Notes: generated by a model not told the origin, from the letters alone. Shown: positions 12,380 to 24,249, numbered from the stretch's first letter. The stretch: DNA of 64,000 nucleotides from Nymphaea colorata (GCF_008831285.2 NC_045142.1:20587354-20651353), one strand, 5' to 3'. Translations and numbers: made by a program.

Positions 12380-12830
12380 TCGACTGATCGTGAAAGTATA
12401 ACATGCAAGTTCTATTTACCAATAATGTTATTCCCAGTTCCATGAGTTATTTTAGGCGATGACCTCGGCCTTCCTTTTTATACCCGTACCAATGTCCAAT
12501 GACATTGGCTCATGCCCGTCAATACCGACTTGTGTACCTTCCAGTCAAACAGTGCCGAATGGGTCATGCGAACTAGTCTTTTCTTCAGAAAACTAAACTG
12601 TGGAACGAGTGGTTGCTGATTCTGTTCGACCAGTAGTTACCAGTCAAAAAAGCAATCCAAGAAACTGGGCTGGGTCCATCAATGGTCCAGCCATCCTTCT
12701 TGACGCATATATGGCCATCTAAACCCATTTCCTACTCATTATCACTTGATGTTTCTCAAGTGCCTTGCATGTGGTCATATGCCCATCTAAACCCATTCTC
12801 TAGAAAATAAAATGACAACGTATATAATAC
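12380..12830 (+). repeat. Dispersed 'ggtccagcc' repeat, longest copy
   Basis: Two other copies share this order of phrases: 61,253-61,400 and 63,508-64,000. Shared phrases include 'attcc-agt-ccatgagtt', 'ggcgat', 'catgtccaatga-attgg', 'gttcgaccagt', 'caatggtccagcc', 'tttctca' and 'gcccat'. Non-coding. The class is unknown; it could be an LTR or a non-autonomous element. About 450 bp are visible here. Confidence 0.6.
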
Positions 12831-12979
12831 TCTAATTTAGATGAGTAGGAGGTCATCCCACGATCCAAGTGAAAGCTGAAGCTACTCTTTCCCCTTACTC
12901 CCAAGCCCACCGCTGTGTCATGCAAGCAAGTGGAGCCAAATATCCAACAATTAACAGCCAGACGACCAGACCTGAGGGC

Positions 12980-13480
12980 ACTTGCTGTCTTCCAACTGCT
13001 GTCTCTCTTCCGCTGCTGCTGCCTTCTCTCGCTGGCTGCTGCCTCAGACGCATCCATCGCCTTTCCCCTTCTCTCACTGCTGCTGCCTCAGACGCATCTG
13101 TCGTCCCTCTCACTCTTGCTGCAGCTCCTGCTCCCACCTTCACGCCAGGTACCCCTTCGGCCTTCCTTTCTTCTTCTCCTTGTTGTTCTTCTTCTTCCTT
13201 CTCCTCCCAACTGATTTTTCCCAAATAAAACCTCCCAGAAATCACTGCTGCTGCCTTCTCTCGCAGCTGCTGCCTCAGACGCATCCGTCGCCTTTCCCCT
13301 TCTCTTGCTGCTGCTGCCTCAGATGCATCAGTCGTCCCTCTTGCTCTTGCTGCAGCTCCTGCTCCCACCTTCACGCCAGGTACCCCTTCGGCGTTCCTTT
13401 GTTCTTCTCCTTGTCGTTGTTCTTCTTCTTCCTCCTCCCAACTGATTTTGCCCGACTGAAACACGCCAGAAATCACTGCT
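12980..13480. repeat. 231-bp tandem duplication in a GC/pyrimidine-rich block
   Basis: Two adjacent units of 231-232 bp. 'ccaggtaccccttcgg' recurs at 13,145 and 13,376, and 'gccttctctc' at 13,021 and 13,253. A third partial unit starts near 13,470. The plus strand is C/T-rich with ctg/ctt runs. Because 231 is a multiple of three, long frames stay open across both units on both strands (263 aa plus, 193 aa minus). Those proteins are low-complexity (Ser/Cys/Phe-rich or Glu/Arg/Ala-rich) and resemble no family I know, so I do not call a gene. It could be a gene leader or repeat DNA. Confidence 0.7.
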
Positions 13481-13898
13481 GCTTCTTTCTCACGCCACTG
13501 CTGCCTCAGTCACCATCAACACTCATATTCACTGCTCTTGAGGGACTGTTTGATACCTCCTCCTTTCCCCTTCCACAAGGTTTACAGGTCTTCTCGATCT
13601 CCCTCTCTTTCTCTCTGCTGCTTTGTGGCATAGCCCCTTTTTCTTCTGTGAGTATTTTAGAGTTTTTTGCTGAACTATGTTGCATTTATGATGTGTTTGA
13701 CAGAATAAAGGGTATGATTATGTGCTTGATTACAATGAGAAATAGGTTTTCCAATTCACATGCAGAGAAGTAGATGGCAGGTGGCAGAGTTCTCTGGGCT
13801 TGGAAGCATAAGCTTTTGGGATGGTAAAACATGGGGCATGTTTGATAATTTCACATAAAAAAGAATTCTTGTGTTTTATGTTCTGGTCATTGCATTCT

Positions 13899-14044
13899 AT
13901 GCATACCATATTGAATAATTTCATGTTAAAGGTAACAAGCCTAACTCCTAGCATTCTTTTCCCTAACCATCCTTGTTTCTTTTCTGCATATCTTATTGAA
14001 TTATTTCATGTTAAATGTAGCCAGCCTAACTCCTAGCATTCTTT
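13899..14044. repeat. 85-bp tandem duplication
   Basis: The phrase 'atttcatgttaaa-gta' followed by 'agcctaactcctagcattct' occurs from 13,921 and again from 14,006, a period of 85 bp. Non-coding. Confidence 0.6.
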
Positions 14045-14045
14045 T

Positions 14046-14950
14046 CATTGGGGGAAGATGTCCAGAGCAAATGGTCAGCACTCACTCGTCGTCCATTAGA
14101 TTGTTAAGCATCCATCATTTCCTCTACACTTTTAAGGGTGGCTTGGCAACATGAACATTTGGCAAAACATTTGGCACAATACCATAACAACAAGGTTTTA
14201 AGCATAGACTCTCGACCCAACATGTACCTAAAGTTCATTTCAAATTAAAGAGTAATAGCGTTCTAAGTTTAACATATACACTATTCAAGTAACTAACATA
14301 TATTCAAGTATAATAATGTAATTGGTGTGCCACTGCTCGTGACATCAAATAGGTAATTTTTCGCTGGGAAACAACAGAGGGATCCCCTCGTTTTATTGAG
14401 ATATAAAATAGGTTATTAAATATACAGTGACAGTAATTAATCCATTGTCTATATCACTGATTTCTAGACACTAACATTGCAACACTTTGCCAGGGAAAGA
14501 CTCATAGTGGCTGAGGACGGTAGCTAGTCATGTAAGCAGTTCGGGCATCGTTTATAGGGGATTGCATGCATATTTTTGTGTTGCTGCACCGTTTTCTGCA
14601 ATCCAAGCAATGTTAAAGTGATAACATTTCAATATTTTTGTTTTGAAGGCTTCCAATGACAAACTGGTAAGAAGCATAGACATTTTATAAGTGTTTCATA
14701 AATCTATTCCAAAGTTTTGAGCTGATTCATAAAGCATCCCATTCGTCAAACAATTCGTTAGAGGTTGTTTGATTGTCGTCCTATATGATAGAATGGACTG
14801 GACGTCCTGTATACCAGTGTCCTGTTCTTATGGACTATGGTGTTCTTTGTCCAGAATTTTGATGGTCATAAAACAAAACACCATGCCCCTTTTGTCTGAC
14901 ATTTGTCTTTCTTATGTTTTGCCTGTTTGTTCTGTCTGTCCTAATGACAT
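14046..14950. other. Intergenic DNA, nothing recognised
   Basis: AT-rich sequence with no supported gene, repeat or transposon. Confidence 0.4.
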
Positions 14951-14951
14951 T

Positions 14952-15030
<79 letters not shown>

Positions 15031-15049
15031 TGTATATATATATATATAA
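14951..15049. repeat. (CT)n-(TA)n microsatellite
   Basis: A CT run of about 27 bp passes directly into a TA run of about 70 bp with a few interruptions. Open frames across it are artefacts of the repeat. Confidence 0.95.
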
Positions 15050-15489
15050 TCAGCTTCATTTTTAGACTGGTTTTTCAGGGTTATTTTCTCTCCTTAAGAT
15101 CCCACTAATCTTTAAAGCAGAAGACAGTCATGAAGGAAGGAAAAGAAGGTGAGAATGTAGAACTGAAAAATGAAAAGCCAGTATCTCAAGAAACCTATTG
15201 CACTCGTTTCTTTTATATAATTAAAATTCATTGTTATGTATCCTCGTTGTCATTTGTTTACTACATAGAAAATGTGTTGCACCAGCTGTTATGTATGTAA
15301 ATTATATATTTATTTAGTATGTAAAACATCAAGAGGGCACAAATAACAAAAAACGTTCTGTTCAAGGGTCATACGATCTTCACTAAATTATATTCTTGAT
15401 TCTAAAGAGAACATTATAGCTGGAGTGGGCAATTAGCCACACCAGCCCACAAGATCAGATCCCTAGTGAACAAATACAACCACAACAAC

Positions 15490-15630
15490 GAAACAAGCTA
15501 TTGGCAACGACCAATAACCCTATTTCCATTGCCAATACTCATCCCCTCGCAAAACCAAGACTCGCCCTTGTCCTTTGTAGTGTAGCAAAAAACTTTTGGC
15601 TAGGCTAATGGTCGTTGCCAGTAGCCTCAG
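15490..15630. repeat. Short inverted repeat (possible MITE or foldback)
   Basis: The arms 'ggcaacgacca' (about 15,503) and 'tggtcgttgcc' (about 15,610) are perfect reverse complements about 100 bp apart, and the flanking bases also pair partly. 'gtagtgtagcaaaaaac' between them resembles terminal sequence of CACTA-type elements. No target-site duplication was identified. The flanks 15,050-15,490 and 15,631-16,350 hold no gene. Confidence 0.4.
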
Positions 15631-16353
15631 ATCACCTGCCGATGTTTTAGAAGTGCAAGGACAGGGAAGCCTGGGCATCGGGCCCGGGTACCCGGTACTT
15701 GGCTTGATACCAGGCCTGAAAGACCAGCCCAGGTCGGCCTGATTAATTTTTTGTATTATTTTTATTTAATAATAATATATATATCATTATTAAAAATGTG
15801 TTTTGTATTTAAAAATTTTTATTTTATATTTAAAGTATATATATTTTTAATCGGGTCAAGCCCAAAGTCGGGTTTCGGAATTACATCCAGAGCTATTTGA
15901 CATGTACAGTAGATGCAGATCTGCTTACCAAAATAATACCCTCTTTGTCTCCTTTTTAGCACATTAAAATGCACTTCGATCGCTGTTGATGAATAAGCAC
16001 CATGTGGAAGACAATCAGCTCTGGTCAACTTTTGTCTTTCTTTTTTTGATTGCTGGTCTTCTTTTTCTCTTTCCTTTTTTTTTTGCATTTTTAGTAAGTT
16101 AAAAAAAATATTACAGTTGTCTTGGTTGGACCACAATTTCCTGATCTTTAATTTGTAAAACTGTGCCAAGTATGGTAGATAATTAACATTTCCTGCTACA
16201 GTCCAATCCAAAAGTAAATGCACCAAAGGCTGGATATATAACATCACCTAAAATTTCTTGCTTGAATCATCAGTTCCTGTTGATGTATAAGTGCATTTCG
16301 TCGACACACAAAAGTTTCAGAATTTCTGGGTTGTTTCGTTATAAATTAGTTTA

Positions 16354-16555
16354 GGTTGTGTTTGTTTCATCTAGGATCTCAAATCTATGGATTTATGATC
16401 AAACCACCTACCCCCCTCCACTCATCTGACTTGAAATCCATAGTTGTTGACATGTAGCAAGGATTTAAAATCTATGTAACCGAAACTAAGGATCTCCCAA
16501 AACATACCTTTTTATGCAGCTTTGAATCTAAGATCTGAGGCTATCAAACAGAACC
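16354..16555. mobile_element. PIF/Harbinger-like (Tourist-type) MITE, 202 bp
   Basis: Terminal inverted repeats read GGTTGTGTTTG on the left and CAAACAGAACC on the right, one mismatch apart. Similarity continues inward (aggatctcaaatct against the reverse complement of the right inner end). Both ends are flanked by TTA, at 16,351-16,353 and 16,556-16,558, the 3-bp target-site duplication typical of PIF/Harbinger. At 202 bp and with no coding capacity it fits a MITE moved by a transposase encoded elsewhere. Confidence 0.7.
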
Positions 16556-16559
16556 TTAG

Positions 16560-18600
16560 GCTGGAAAAGTGAAATGACGGAGTATCAACTCTTATCGTTT
16601 AACTGCGTCTTGGAGATGACTAGTTAAATAAAAGCAGTTGGTGCAAGTGCAGTATTTGTGGAAATATCTGAAAAAATTAGTCATGATCATATATAGAGCA
16701 ACCTGCAGTTAACAAGCTTTAATCTGCAAAATTTTTTATGAAGGAATATCATCAACCTTATTAAAGGAATACAAATTCGACTCGCATCTTAATAGACCAA
16801 TCTGCATATAATTAATAGACCAATCTACGTATAATTTCATCTGTTCATTTCATTTCAACGCTCCATATTTTCAGGCAAAATACATGTATAAAATTGGTTG
16901 AATGGTTACTCTCACTATAAAGTTACCCAGCCATTTAACCAAAGCTGGCATCCATCTAGTGCAGATATTGGAGGGTTAAGAAAAAAACCTGGAGAAAATA
17001 TAAAAACAAATATTAGACGACGAAAATGTCTATTTTTGTTTTCTCTTTGTTTTTTTCTTAGTCATCTGCTATGATAAATCAGATGGTCATGGTTAGATGG
17101 CTGAGTGACTCAAACAACTAGATCGCCATTCAATCTTTCTATACATAAAACACCTAACCACTTATATGGTCAGATGATATATTTGTGAGTGACAATTGCT
17201 TGACCACATACTTTAACAGCAAAATGTATCTTTTATGAAAGTTTTTAGCAACATAAAATAAAAAAAAATAGAATGTATGACCATATCGGTAGCTGATTCG
17301 TTTCAATTCTCTTTATCTCTCTCTCTCTCTCTCTACATATATATATATATAAATTGCAACTCTTTATGCTATTTAAAAAATCTGAGAATCCTACTACTAT
17401 TAATTGGATCTTATTTCGGTCACCAAACCAGACTATTAAGTCTATCAGATTCAGATACGTAACTGACAAAGAAGATCTATTGACATTCGCTTGCACTGAA
17501 TTCCAATTATTCCATTATGAAATGTGGTTTGGACGAATATAATCAGTCACGTCATAATATTTCACAAGCAAATTCCTGAAATATTAATGCTGGTATATTC
17601 CCGAAATTCGCCGTCTGCTGGTTACAACTTGCTTGATGTACTTCTCAAAATAATATTAAAACATTTAAAAAATAATTGTATCTTTAATATCAAGTTGACC
17701 AGAATAATCTTATTTTTTACATTATTTAGAGATTCATATGGCCCAAGTTCCAACTTAGTTTGAGTCAACGCCGGCCTCACCTGGATAATCTTTGTCTGCA
17801 ATCCACCATGCAAGTATTATTGAAAATTATTAATTGGGCACGTGATGTACCTACCCCTTAAATTTTATTTTCTTTTCTTTTTTTTTTCTTTTTTTTAGTT
17901 TTGGTCTGACATGTTTGGTGTAAGAAAGCATGTCATCACAATGGTTGCTGCTGATGCCATGGCAACATAATGTTTATGACGAATACAATGTTTGATTTAT
18001 ACATGTTTTGTCATCCGCAATATTATATGCAGCACATTCGTTTGATTATATACTCCTGTCATCTTTCGATATACATAATAAAAACCAGATTGCAATGATT
18101 ACAATGTATTTTTTTCGATTTAACCTTACAGATATGATCTTAAGAATAAATTATTAGAAAACATATATGAAATTAATCATTTTTTAAATTAATAAGTTAT
18201 TGGGAAACATATAATAAATTGATCATTTAACTATCTGTATATTTATAACAAGTCAAATTGAATGGCTTTCCTTGTACAGTGACGGCATTTTCATGCAAGA
18301 TGGAACAACCCTACTTTTAAAGGAATTTTTTGGCTTTCTTGCTTTCTTGAAACTACACAGTCGTTATGATGCTAAGAATTCATGATCAGCTTTTGTCTAT
18401 AGCAAGTAAATAAATGTGAGTCTCGCCATGTGAAAGTATGTTCTTGGATGGTTTCGTGTTTAACTTCAAGAGACGTAGCAAAGCACAACATATCGGCATT
18501 AAAGTTTTAAAGAAATACCGACACAAACCGTAGACATTGTGTAGTTAAGTGGCAGATACAACAGTCAAAGAGCACATTGTGTCATGCATCACAAAATTTC
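16560..18600. other. Intergenic DNA with one microsatellite
   Basis: No supported gene. A (CT)n-(AT)n microsatellite lies at 17,311-17,351, and a T-rich tract lies near 17,870-17,900. Open frames around 17.2-17.8 kb are short, partly repeat-derived and match nothing I recognise. Confidence 0.45.
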
Positions 18601-18606
18601 ATGTCA

Positions 18607-18785
18607 AAGTGTTGGCACATTCCGTGGCCATTATGCTTACCTAAACCAGCTTATGTCGCAACAAATTCAACCAACACACCATGGCCATTTCATCTGTAAT
18701 AGTGTAGGCAACGGGACTTGTAGTGGTGGAGTTTTAGCTGTCACGATTACCTATTAGCAACAGAATTGTGAGTATCAGCAACTGC
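18607..18785 (+). repeat. Dispersed repeat shared with 10,675-10,855
   Basis: Second copy of the non-coding repeat described at 10,675, in the same orientation and with clear but diverged similarity. It ends at 'aacagaattgtgagtatcag'. Confidence 0.5.
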
Positions 18786-19012
18786 CAAAGCCTAGATAAT
18801 ATTCATAATTGCCATGTAGACATATATAACTTAACCTTAAAGCTTAAACGGAGGGGAAAACATCCTTAAAACGAAACACATACATTTATTGTACATGGAA
18901 AACTAACAACATCGACTACATGACACTCAGATCTTCCATTGACATAAAACATAATTAAGCAGCGTCCAAAGCTGCCAATAGTAGACCAATACAGAGATCA
19001 TCACAAAATAAA

Positions 19013-19015
<3 letters not shown>

Positions 19016-19062
<47 letters not shown>
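19016..19062. repeat. (AT)n microsatellite
   Basis: About 45 bp of uninterrupted AT, just past the 3' end of the protease pseudogene. Confidence 0.95.
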
Positions 19063-19065
<3 letters not shown>

Positions 19066-19066
19066 A

Positions 19067-20362
19067 TTAGCCTTGGGTACATTCAGCTGGTGCAAGAGAA
19101 AGCAGCCTCTTCCCCAAATCATACTTCACATGCATGTTCGGCTGCACAACATTCCCGAAGATGGGCACCTCTCCGTCTTTAATGGCTAAGCAGGCGATTA
19201 CACTTTCAACCATCCTAAAGATATTTGAAGGTGGCAGCTTCCAGTCTGCATTGGCAAAATGAAAGGTCATCTCCGGCAACCCTTCATATGGATGGTGTGA
19301 CACAGATAATCCTGTTTAGCTGGATAGAAGCATTCATGGTTTATGACGTTAGCCACCACATTTGCGACTTGATCGTACATATCCTTTGCAAGATAAGTCA
19401 GTGTGGTACCCGAGTCTATAATGATCGATCTGGCATCTCCCAACAATGCAGTCATCTGTGCACCACCAAATTGTATCTTGAGTCTGTTGTTTCCGATGCT
19501 TATGTCAATTAGGTTGAGCACATAATATGTGAGGACCACCTGGTGCCATCGGCATTTCTTGAACCCCTTCCTGGCCTGAAAACTCTGCGTCCTTACCGGA
19601 TTTGAGCTGTTTGCTATTGGGAGGAAGACAGTAGGCAAATTTACCATCAATAGAAGAGCCAATCTGATTTACAAGTGAGAGAGGACCACCTCCGAGGCCA
19701 ACAAGGTCAGGAACTTCAAGCAAGGAGGGATTAGGAGGGCCATCCTGATGAACACAACCAGAGACAATTTCTGGAAGCTTGATGGTGCCAGCACCATTGT
19801 CAAACAAGAGCGTTTCCGAGGCCAGTATCACTTCTACGAAGGATTTGTCTTCATAGGAATACATGAATCCGCAAAGTTGGTTGATAGTGCAACCATGAAT
19901 GGGCAGTTCCATGCAAGAGCTGGCAGAGCAGGTCTGGCTCTTGTAGGTGGATGACTGAAGTGGATCAAACATTGATGTTTGGCCGGAGCAGGAGTCACAA
20001 GGACGGCACATCGTCCATATGAGGTCGCTAACAGTGACGAGAGTGGCCCAGTAGAGGTGGGATGGTGTACCAAGTGAGAGTTTCATGAGATACTAGCCGA
20101 AGCCTGGCATCATTGGGCTGGAGATCATGCTGGTGGTATTGGCAAACCGTGAAGCATTGCAGCGGGAGGACAGAGCCGCCTGCTTCGCTCGTAGAGCTAG
20201 AGTGGATAAAGGGTCATAGAGAGGTGACAGAGATGAGTCTCAATGAATGAGGTCTATAGAAAAGCCGAGAGGTTTGGAAGCGAATATGGTGATAAGGTTA
20301 GGCAGTATTGCAAGCAGGAGCAGCTGGAGGAGGAGGCGGAATGGTAAGGAGGAGAAGAAGCC
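19067..20362 (-). pseudogene. Nepenthesin-like (A1B) aspartic protease pseudogene
   Basis: A full-length, single-exon relic of a plant secreted aspartic protease of the nepenthesin/CDR1 type, about 430 codons as in the family. Reading down the minus strand: a Leu-rich signal-like N-terminus, GFSIDLIH, SSLSPLYDP, YLMKLSLGTP, SDLIW, a Cys-rich insert typical of nepenthesins (CRPCDSC, SSTYKSQTCSASSC), GLGGGPLSLVNQIGSS, KFAYCLPP, the second active-site loop IIIDSGTTLTYL (intact, Asp codon 19,414-19,416) and the C-terminus PIFGNV, MHVKYDLGKRLLSLAPAEC. Lesions: the ATG at about 20,362 is out of frame with the signal region; TGA at 20,240-20,242 where Arg of IHRDS is expected; TAG at 20,093-20,095 where Glu of GEY is expected; frameshifts near 19,560 and 19,310. 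The first active-site motif DTGSD reads VTVSD, so the catalytic Asp (codon 20,036-20,038) is Val. No intact relative is visible in the window. The identity is secure. Confidence 0.93.
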
Positions 20363-21960
20363 ATGGTGAGGGCCAAATGGTTGCTGTATTAAGGAGAAAT
20401 GTGTTGATATTTATAATGGAAGTCATAGTTAAGGTCGTGCTTACGAAGGGAAGGATTTGGATTTGGAAATTGTGGAGAAAAGAAGCATGTGGCTGATCAC
20501 AATGGAGAAAAGTTAGTAGCATCTTCCAATGGTTAAGCTTTGGTAAATCTCAAAGTGGCTTCTTGGACTTCCACAATTTTTTTTTGTGTGTTTTTTCATT
20601 TGACTCTGCACAATCAAGATCTGAATATTAGTGTTGAAGAGTTTTCAGTCACAAACATTTGAAGACTCTCAAACACAAATATTTGAAGGAAGGACGCAGA
20701 CACTTTAACATATTACCTAAGGTGACCGCAATAACTGCTGAATACGTTGGAAGAAGGGATTGTCCTAGTGGTATTTCAATTTTTTTTTTATCAGTGTTGC
20801 CCTTGTAAGGCAATAAGGCATGGTAGTCCCTGCTCCAAAACCTGTCAATTGACCTCCTTAAACCATGAACCTTGAAGTGGTAGAAAATGAAAATCTCTCT
20901 CCCACACGCTCCTCTCTCTATACATATATATGCAGACGTCATTCCACCCCACGATGTTACGGGCTCTCATATGCTGATAGTTCATTGGGCAGAGGATCAT
21001 GCGCTGAGGGTTTGCAGGTATGCTATGGTCATTTTGGCCATATCATTCTATGTCTCTTTTATATTTTTATATATATAGCAGAAAATTAAATGGTGACTTT
21101 GATTCTTCAAAGTTAACGACTATTTGATTCATTATAATGAATGGACGACAGAATACTAAAAAGAAAAAGGTGATAGGTATTTTTGTCATCTAATATTAGT
21201 TTACACTTTCTTTCTCTGCATCTTTATCTCAACCGTTAAGTGGGTGAATGTGGATACGGGCTGAATATATATATATATATTGATCATATCTATTGAATGC
21301 TGGATCTTGACTGGTCCTTAAAAATTAAAAACCTGTCATTAAAAAAGTACCAACCATTTATCTTGCGGCAATAGTGCATGATGATTTTGCCAACTATTTA
21401 TCATACTTCCAGGCTTTTCATTTTACTCATCTGATAACATTATCTAGCATGTTTGAATGTTATATATATATAGACATACACACACACACATACACACATA
21501 TATATATATTGCCACTAGAATTGCTTTGTTTGATGCTTCTAGTATGCTTTCTATCTGGAAAGATGCCTAACCTGACCCTACAAAAAACAGACATTATCTA
21601 TGTCTACAGATGACCTTGCAAAATTATATGTGCTGATCTTCTAAACTCGTCATGATTCATTATATATTTTCCGATGCTGAAATAAGTACATTTTATTTAG
21701 GATCTTGCTCACCTGACACTAGGAAAGATCTCTATAGAATGTACTCATTTTTTTAATTGGTTAAGTCTTAACACAAAAAATAAGGTCGATTGAATGCTAG
21801 TTGGGTCAGGCCCATGGCGATCATTTACCAAAGAAACATTCAATTTATGAGTCATTTGACCCAAATCATGAAAATGCTTAATTGATAACATAATTTTTCT
21901 GGTCTGACTAAGAAAAAAAAAGATGGCTATTCATTGTCAAACACTTCCAAGATTTTATTA
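20363..21960. other. Intergenic DNA with microsatellites
   Basis: No supported gene. An AT run lies at 21,264-21,280 and a TA/CA compound microsatellite at 21,461-21,510. The promoter of the protease pseudogene would lie at the left end of this region, but no confident promoter element was seen. Confidence 0.4.
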
Positions 21961-21977
21961 TCTAGCTAGCCATAGCT

Positions 21978-22128
21978 TCAACTTCATCCACATTTTCTTT
22001 TCCTTTCGTGCCTTCTCTGCCTGCAAATCAAAATAAAGTTCTTAATTAAGTACCAACTTCATCCATATTTTCTTTTCCTTTCGTGCCTTCGCAACCTGCA
22101 AATCAAAATAAAGTTCTTAATTAAATGT
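21978..22128. repeat. 75-bp tandem duplication
   Basis: 'acttcatcca-attttctttt' followed by 'cctttcgtgccttc' and 'ctgcaaatcaaaataaagtt' occurs from 21,981 and again from 22,056, nearly identical. Non-coding, and downstream of the exon-like fragment at 22,158. Confidence 0.8.
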
Positions 22129-22157
22129 TAAAATTAATCATTATTAAAAATTAATTT

Positions 22158-22349
22158 CTACTTGAAGTACAACTTGGAAACAACCGGATTTCTATCAACC
22201 CATCCACCTACAATTTCTTGCCTTTCTGCACCAAATTTCCATATCAATTCTTCATATGGAACAACCTCCCTGACAGTAGTAGCTTTATTTTCCTGCTCAA
22301 TTTTTGCCAGCCCCCTTGACAACTGCTCTTTTGAGGGTCTTGTAAGCAT
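22158..22349 (-). pseudogene. Exon-like fragment, unidentified
   Basis: A 63-codon minus-strand frame ending in TAG at 22,158-22,160. Its composition looks like ordinary soluble protein rather than noise: charged stretches such as PSKEQLSRGLAKIEQENKA, then VPYEELIWKFGAERQE and GGWVDRNPVVSKLYFK. A possible splice acceptor (cttacaag) lies at about 22,338, so the true exon may start there, just after the apparent Met. I do not recognise the family. It would be the last exon of a gene, or a fragment of one captured by a transposon. No upstream partner exon was found. Confidence 0.35.
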
Positions 22350-22674
22350 ATTGTATGGTAAGGTATTGTAAGCATATTGTAAATTTATTTTTGTAATTTG
22401 TTAGCAACTAAAAAAATCCTAAAATAGCAATAATTCAGAAAAAATCTAGAAAAATGTTTTCTATATAAAAGGACTCATTACAATATCACACACATAATAA
22501 ATATTCATAAATCTTCATCTATGGACATAATGATAATGACATGATTAAGATGATAAAAATTGAGGTCTTAAAGACTTACAATATATGTTTTACTGTTTTT
22601 ACATCATATTATCAAACAATTAAAATAAGCAACCTATCTATTCATCTTCTTCACCTTTATTATAATATTCAAAC

Positions 22675-22800
22675 TCATTTTGCTTCATTGTCTTCATCCC
22701 CTTCAAGTGGAACGTCCTCACCAGCATATGCAGGCTCACCTTCTTCAATGTTCAAAAGGAGTAGGCCACAATGAGGCCTCCATCCTTTCACATCAAATTC
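22675..22800 (-). pseudogene. Second exon-like fragment with acidic C-terminus, unidentified
   Basis: A 42-codon stretch (126 bp including the TGA at 22,675-22,677) on the minus strand. It begins immediately after a plausible acceptor, catctcag, at 22,801. It reads EFDVKGWRPHCGLLLLN, then an acidic tail GEPAYAGEDVPLEGDED. The reading is clean and has the look of a natural C-terminus. I do not recognise the protein. It lies on the same strand as, and upstream of, the fragment at 22,158-22,349, but it already ends in its own stop, so the two are probably not one gene. Confidence 0.35.
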
Positions 22801-24050
22801 CTGAGATGATCACTACTGCTCAGAGTGTCATTGTCAAAATTCAAAAGCAATTGCAAATTCCAAATAGTGGCTATTAATGGTGCTAGGGTCACTCTCAAAA
22901 AGCATGTTTTTTCTTCCAGCAGCCACAATTCCTCATCTGTTCACTTCAAGCCTTCCAAGACAGTCAAACAAACTGAAACATTCATCTCCAAAATATTTTT
23001 ATGGTATGACAAATGACAACTGCAATTTCCATGTGGTGAAACATGAAGAGGTAATCAGTAATCTGTGGCTCGAGGTGGTCTCCGTGGCAGAGCTACATCT
23101 GGTGTGGGCAATTACTGACATCAGCTTACAAATTTTGCCTTATTTACATATGTAAACATAATTGAATTTAGTTTTTTTTTTTTCATATGAGTGCCCCTTC
23201 AAGTTTAAAATTTAAACTTAGAATGCCCCTCAATCAGAAATTTCTAGCTCTGACACTGGTGGTCTCCCTATCTATTACTTCCATTCGCATGAAAAACTGG
23301 ACATTACTTGTTAAACGATAGCATGACATTTTCAATTTGCAATCAAAATTGGAAATCATTGATGAGATGCAAGTATGAATGGTAAGAAATAATTTATGGA
23401 AACCATTATTGTATCTTATCAAGTTATTTAAGGGTCCCTATCAATAGGATGTAGGAAATAAATGGATTTCTTGGATGAAGGCCTTCACACATTTTAATGG
23501 TTGCATAGCTAAACCCTGAGGTCATAAACATATTTGGTTTGCTTGGCCTTTTACATTAAGTACTCCATTGCTAAAGTTTATCTTTCATTATTATTTTTTA
23601 AGGTGATAAATTATTTAAAAGTCATTTAAGTAAAACGTATATATATATATAATAAACGTTATGCTACATATAAAATAGGTTTATGCAACCCCTGGAATCC
23701 AGCCGTATAATTAAATCAAATATATTTTACTTGCATAATAAGTTGTAGAGTGTTTGGGGTCTTATTGCAAACCAACTTAAATTCTTTCTTCAACTTAAAT
23801 TCTTTCTTTTTTTTTTCCATAATGCAGTCTAAAGAAGCATGGTTTGAACAATTCATTTCCTTTCTCTTCAAACAAGCTTTTATAATTATTTGTTTCTTTC
23901 ATTTTGTTTCCTCTCCCTTTCTCCACAATTCCTTTCTTTTCCTTTCTATTCTTTTCCTTTTTATCCTACTTTCCCTCCATCGAGCACTTTGAAATGACCT
24001 TATATAATAAGTTACATGGGTAAATAGGTCACTACTGCTGTACACTTATA
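22801..24050. other. Intergenic DNA, nothing recognised
   Basis: AT-rich DNA with T-rich runs (23,165-23,185 and 23,805-23,818) and pyrimidine-rich sequence at 23,900-23,980. No supported gene. Confidence 0.4.
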
Positions 24051-24059
24051 GCTCCTTTT

Positions 24060-24180
24060 ATCTTGAGAATCAGGACAATCACAGTGCTATTAAACTTCTT
24101 CACCATTCTTCTTATTCCAAAGAAAAGTTCAACCATCTTGATTATGTCATGACTGATTACTCCTTGTACTGTTGAAAAAG
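24060..24180 (+). pseudogene. Possible copia RNase H relic
   Basis: The plus-strand translation gives DNHSAIKLLHHSSYSKEKFN, which resembles the copia RNase H block DNxSAIxL...H..KH. It is short, and no flanking RT was found, so the call is tentative. Confidence 0.3.
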
Positions 24181-24249
24181 GGACATGAAGGATCCATTAT
24201 GTACTGAAGCACTCTCCGCTTTCAAACTAAAGTTGCATACTTCACTTCT

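Noticed and set aside
12895-13773. Two long overlapping open frames as genes
   Set aside because: Both are low-complexity translations of a pyrimidine-rich tandem duplication on opposite strands, with no domain and no conserved motif.
14769-15065. Open frames rich in Tyr/Ile and Arg/Glu
   Set aside because: They are translations of the CT/TA microsatellite.
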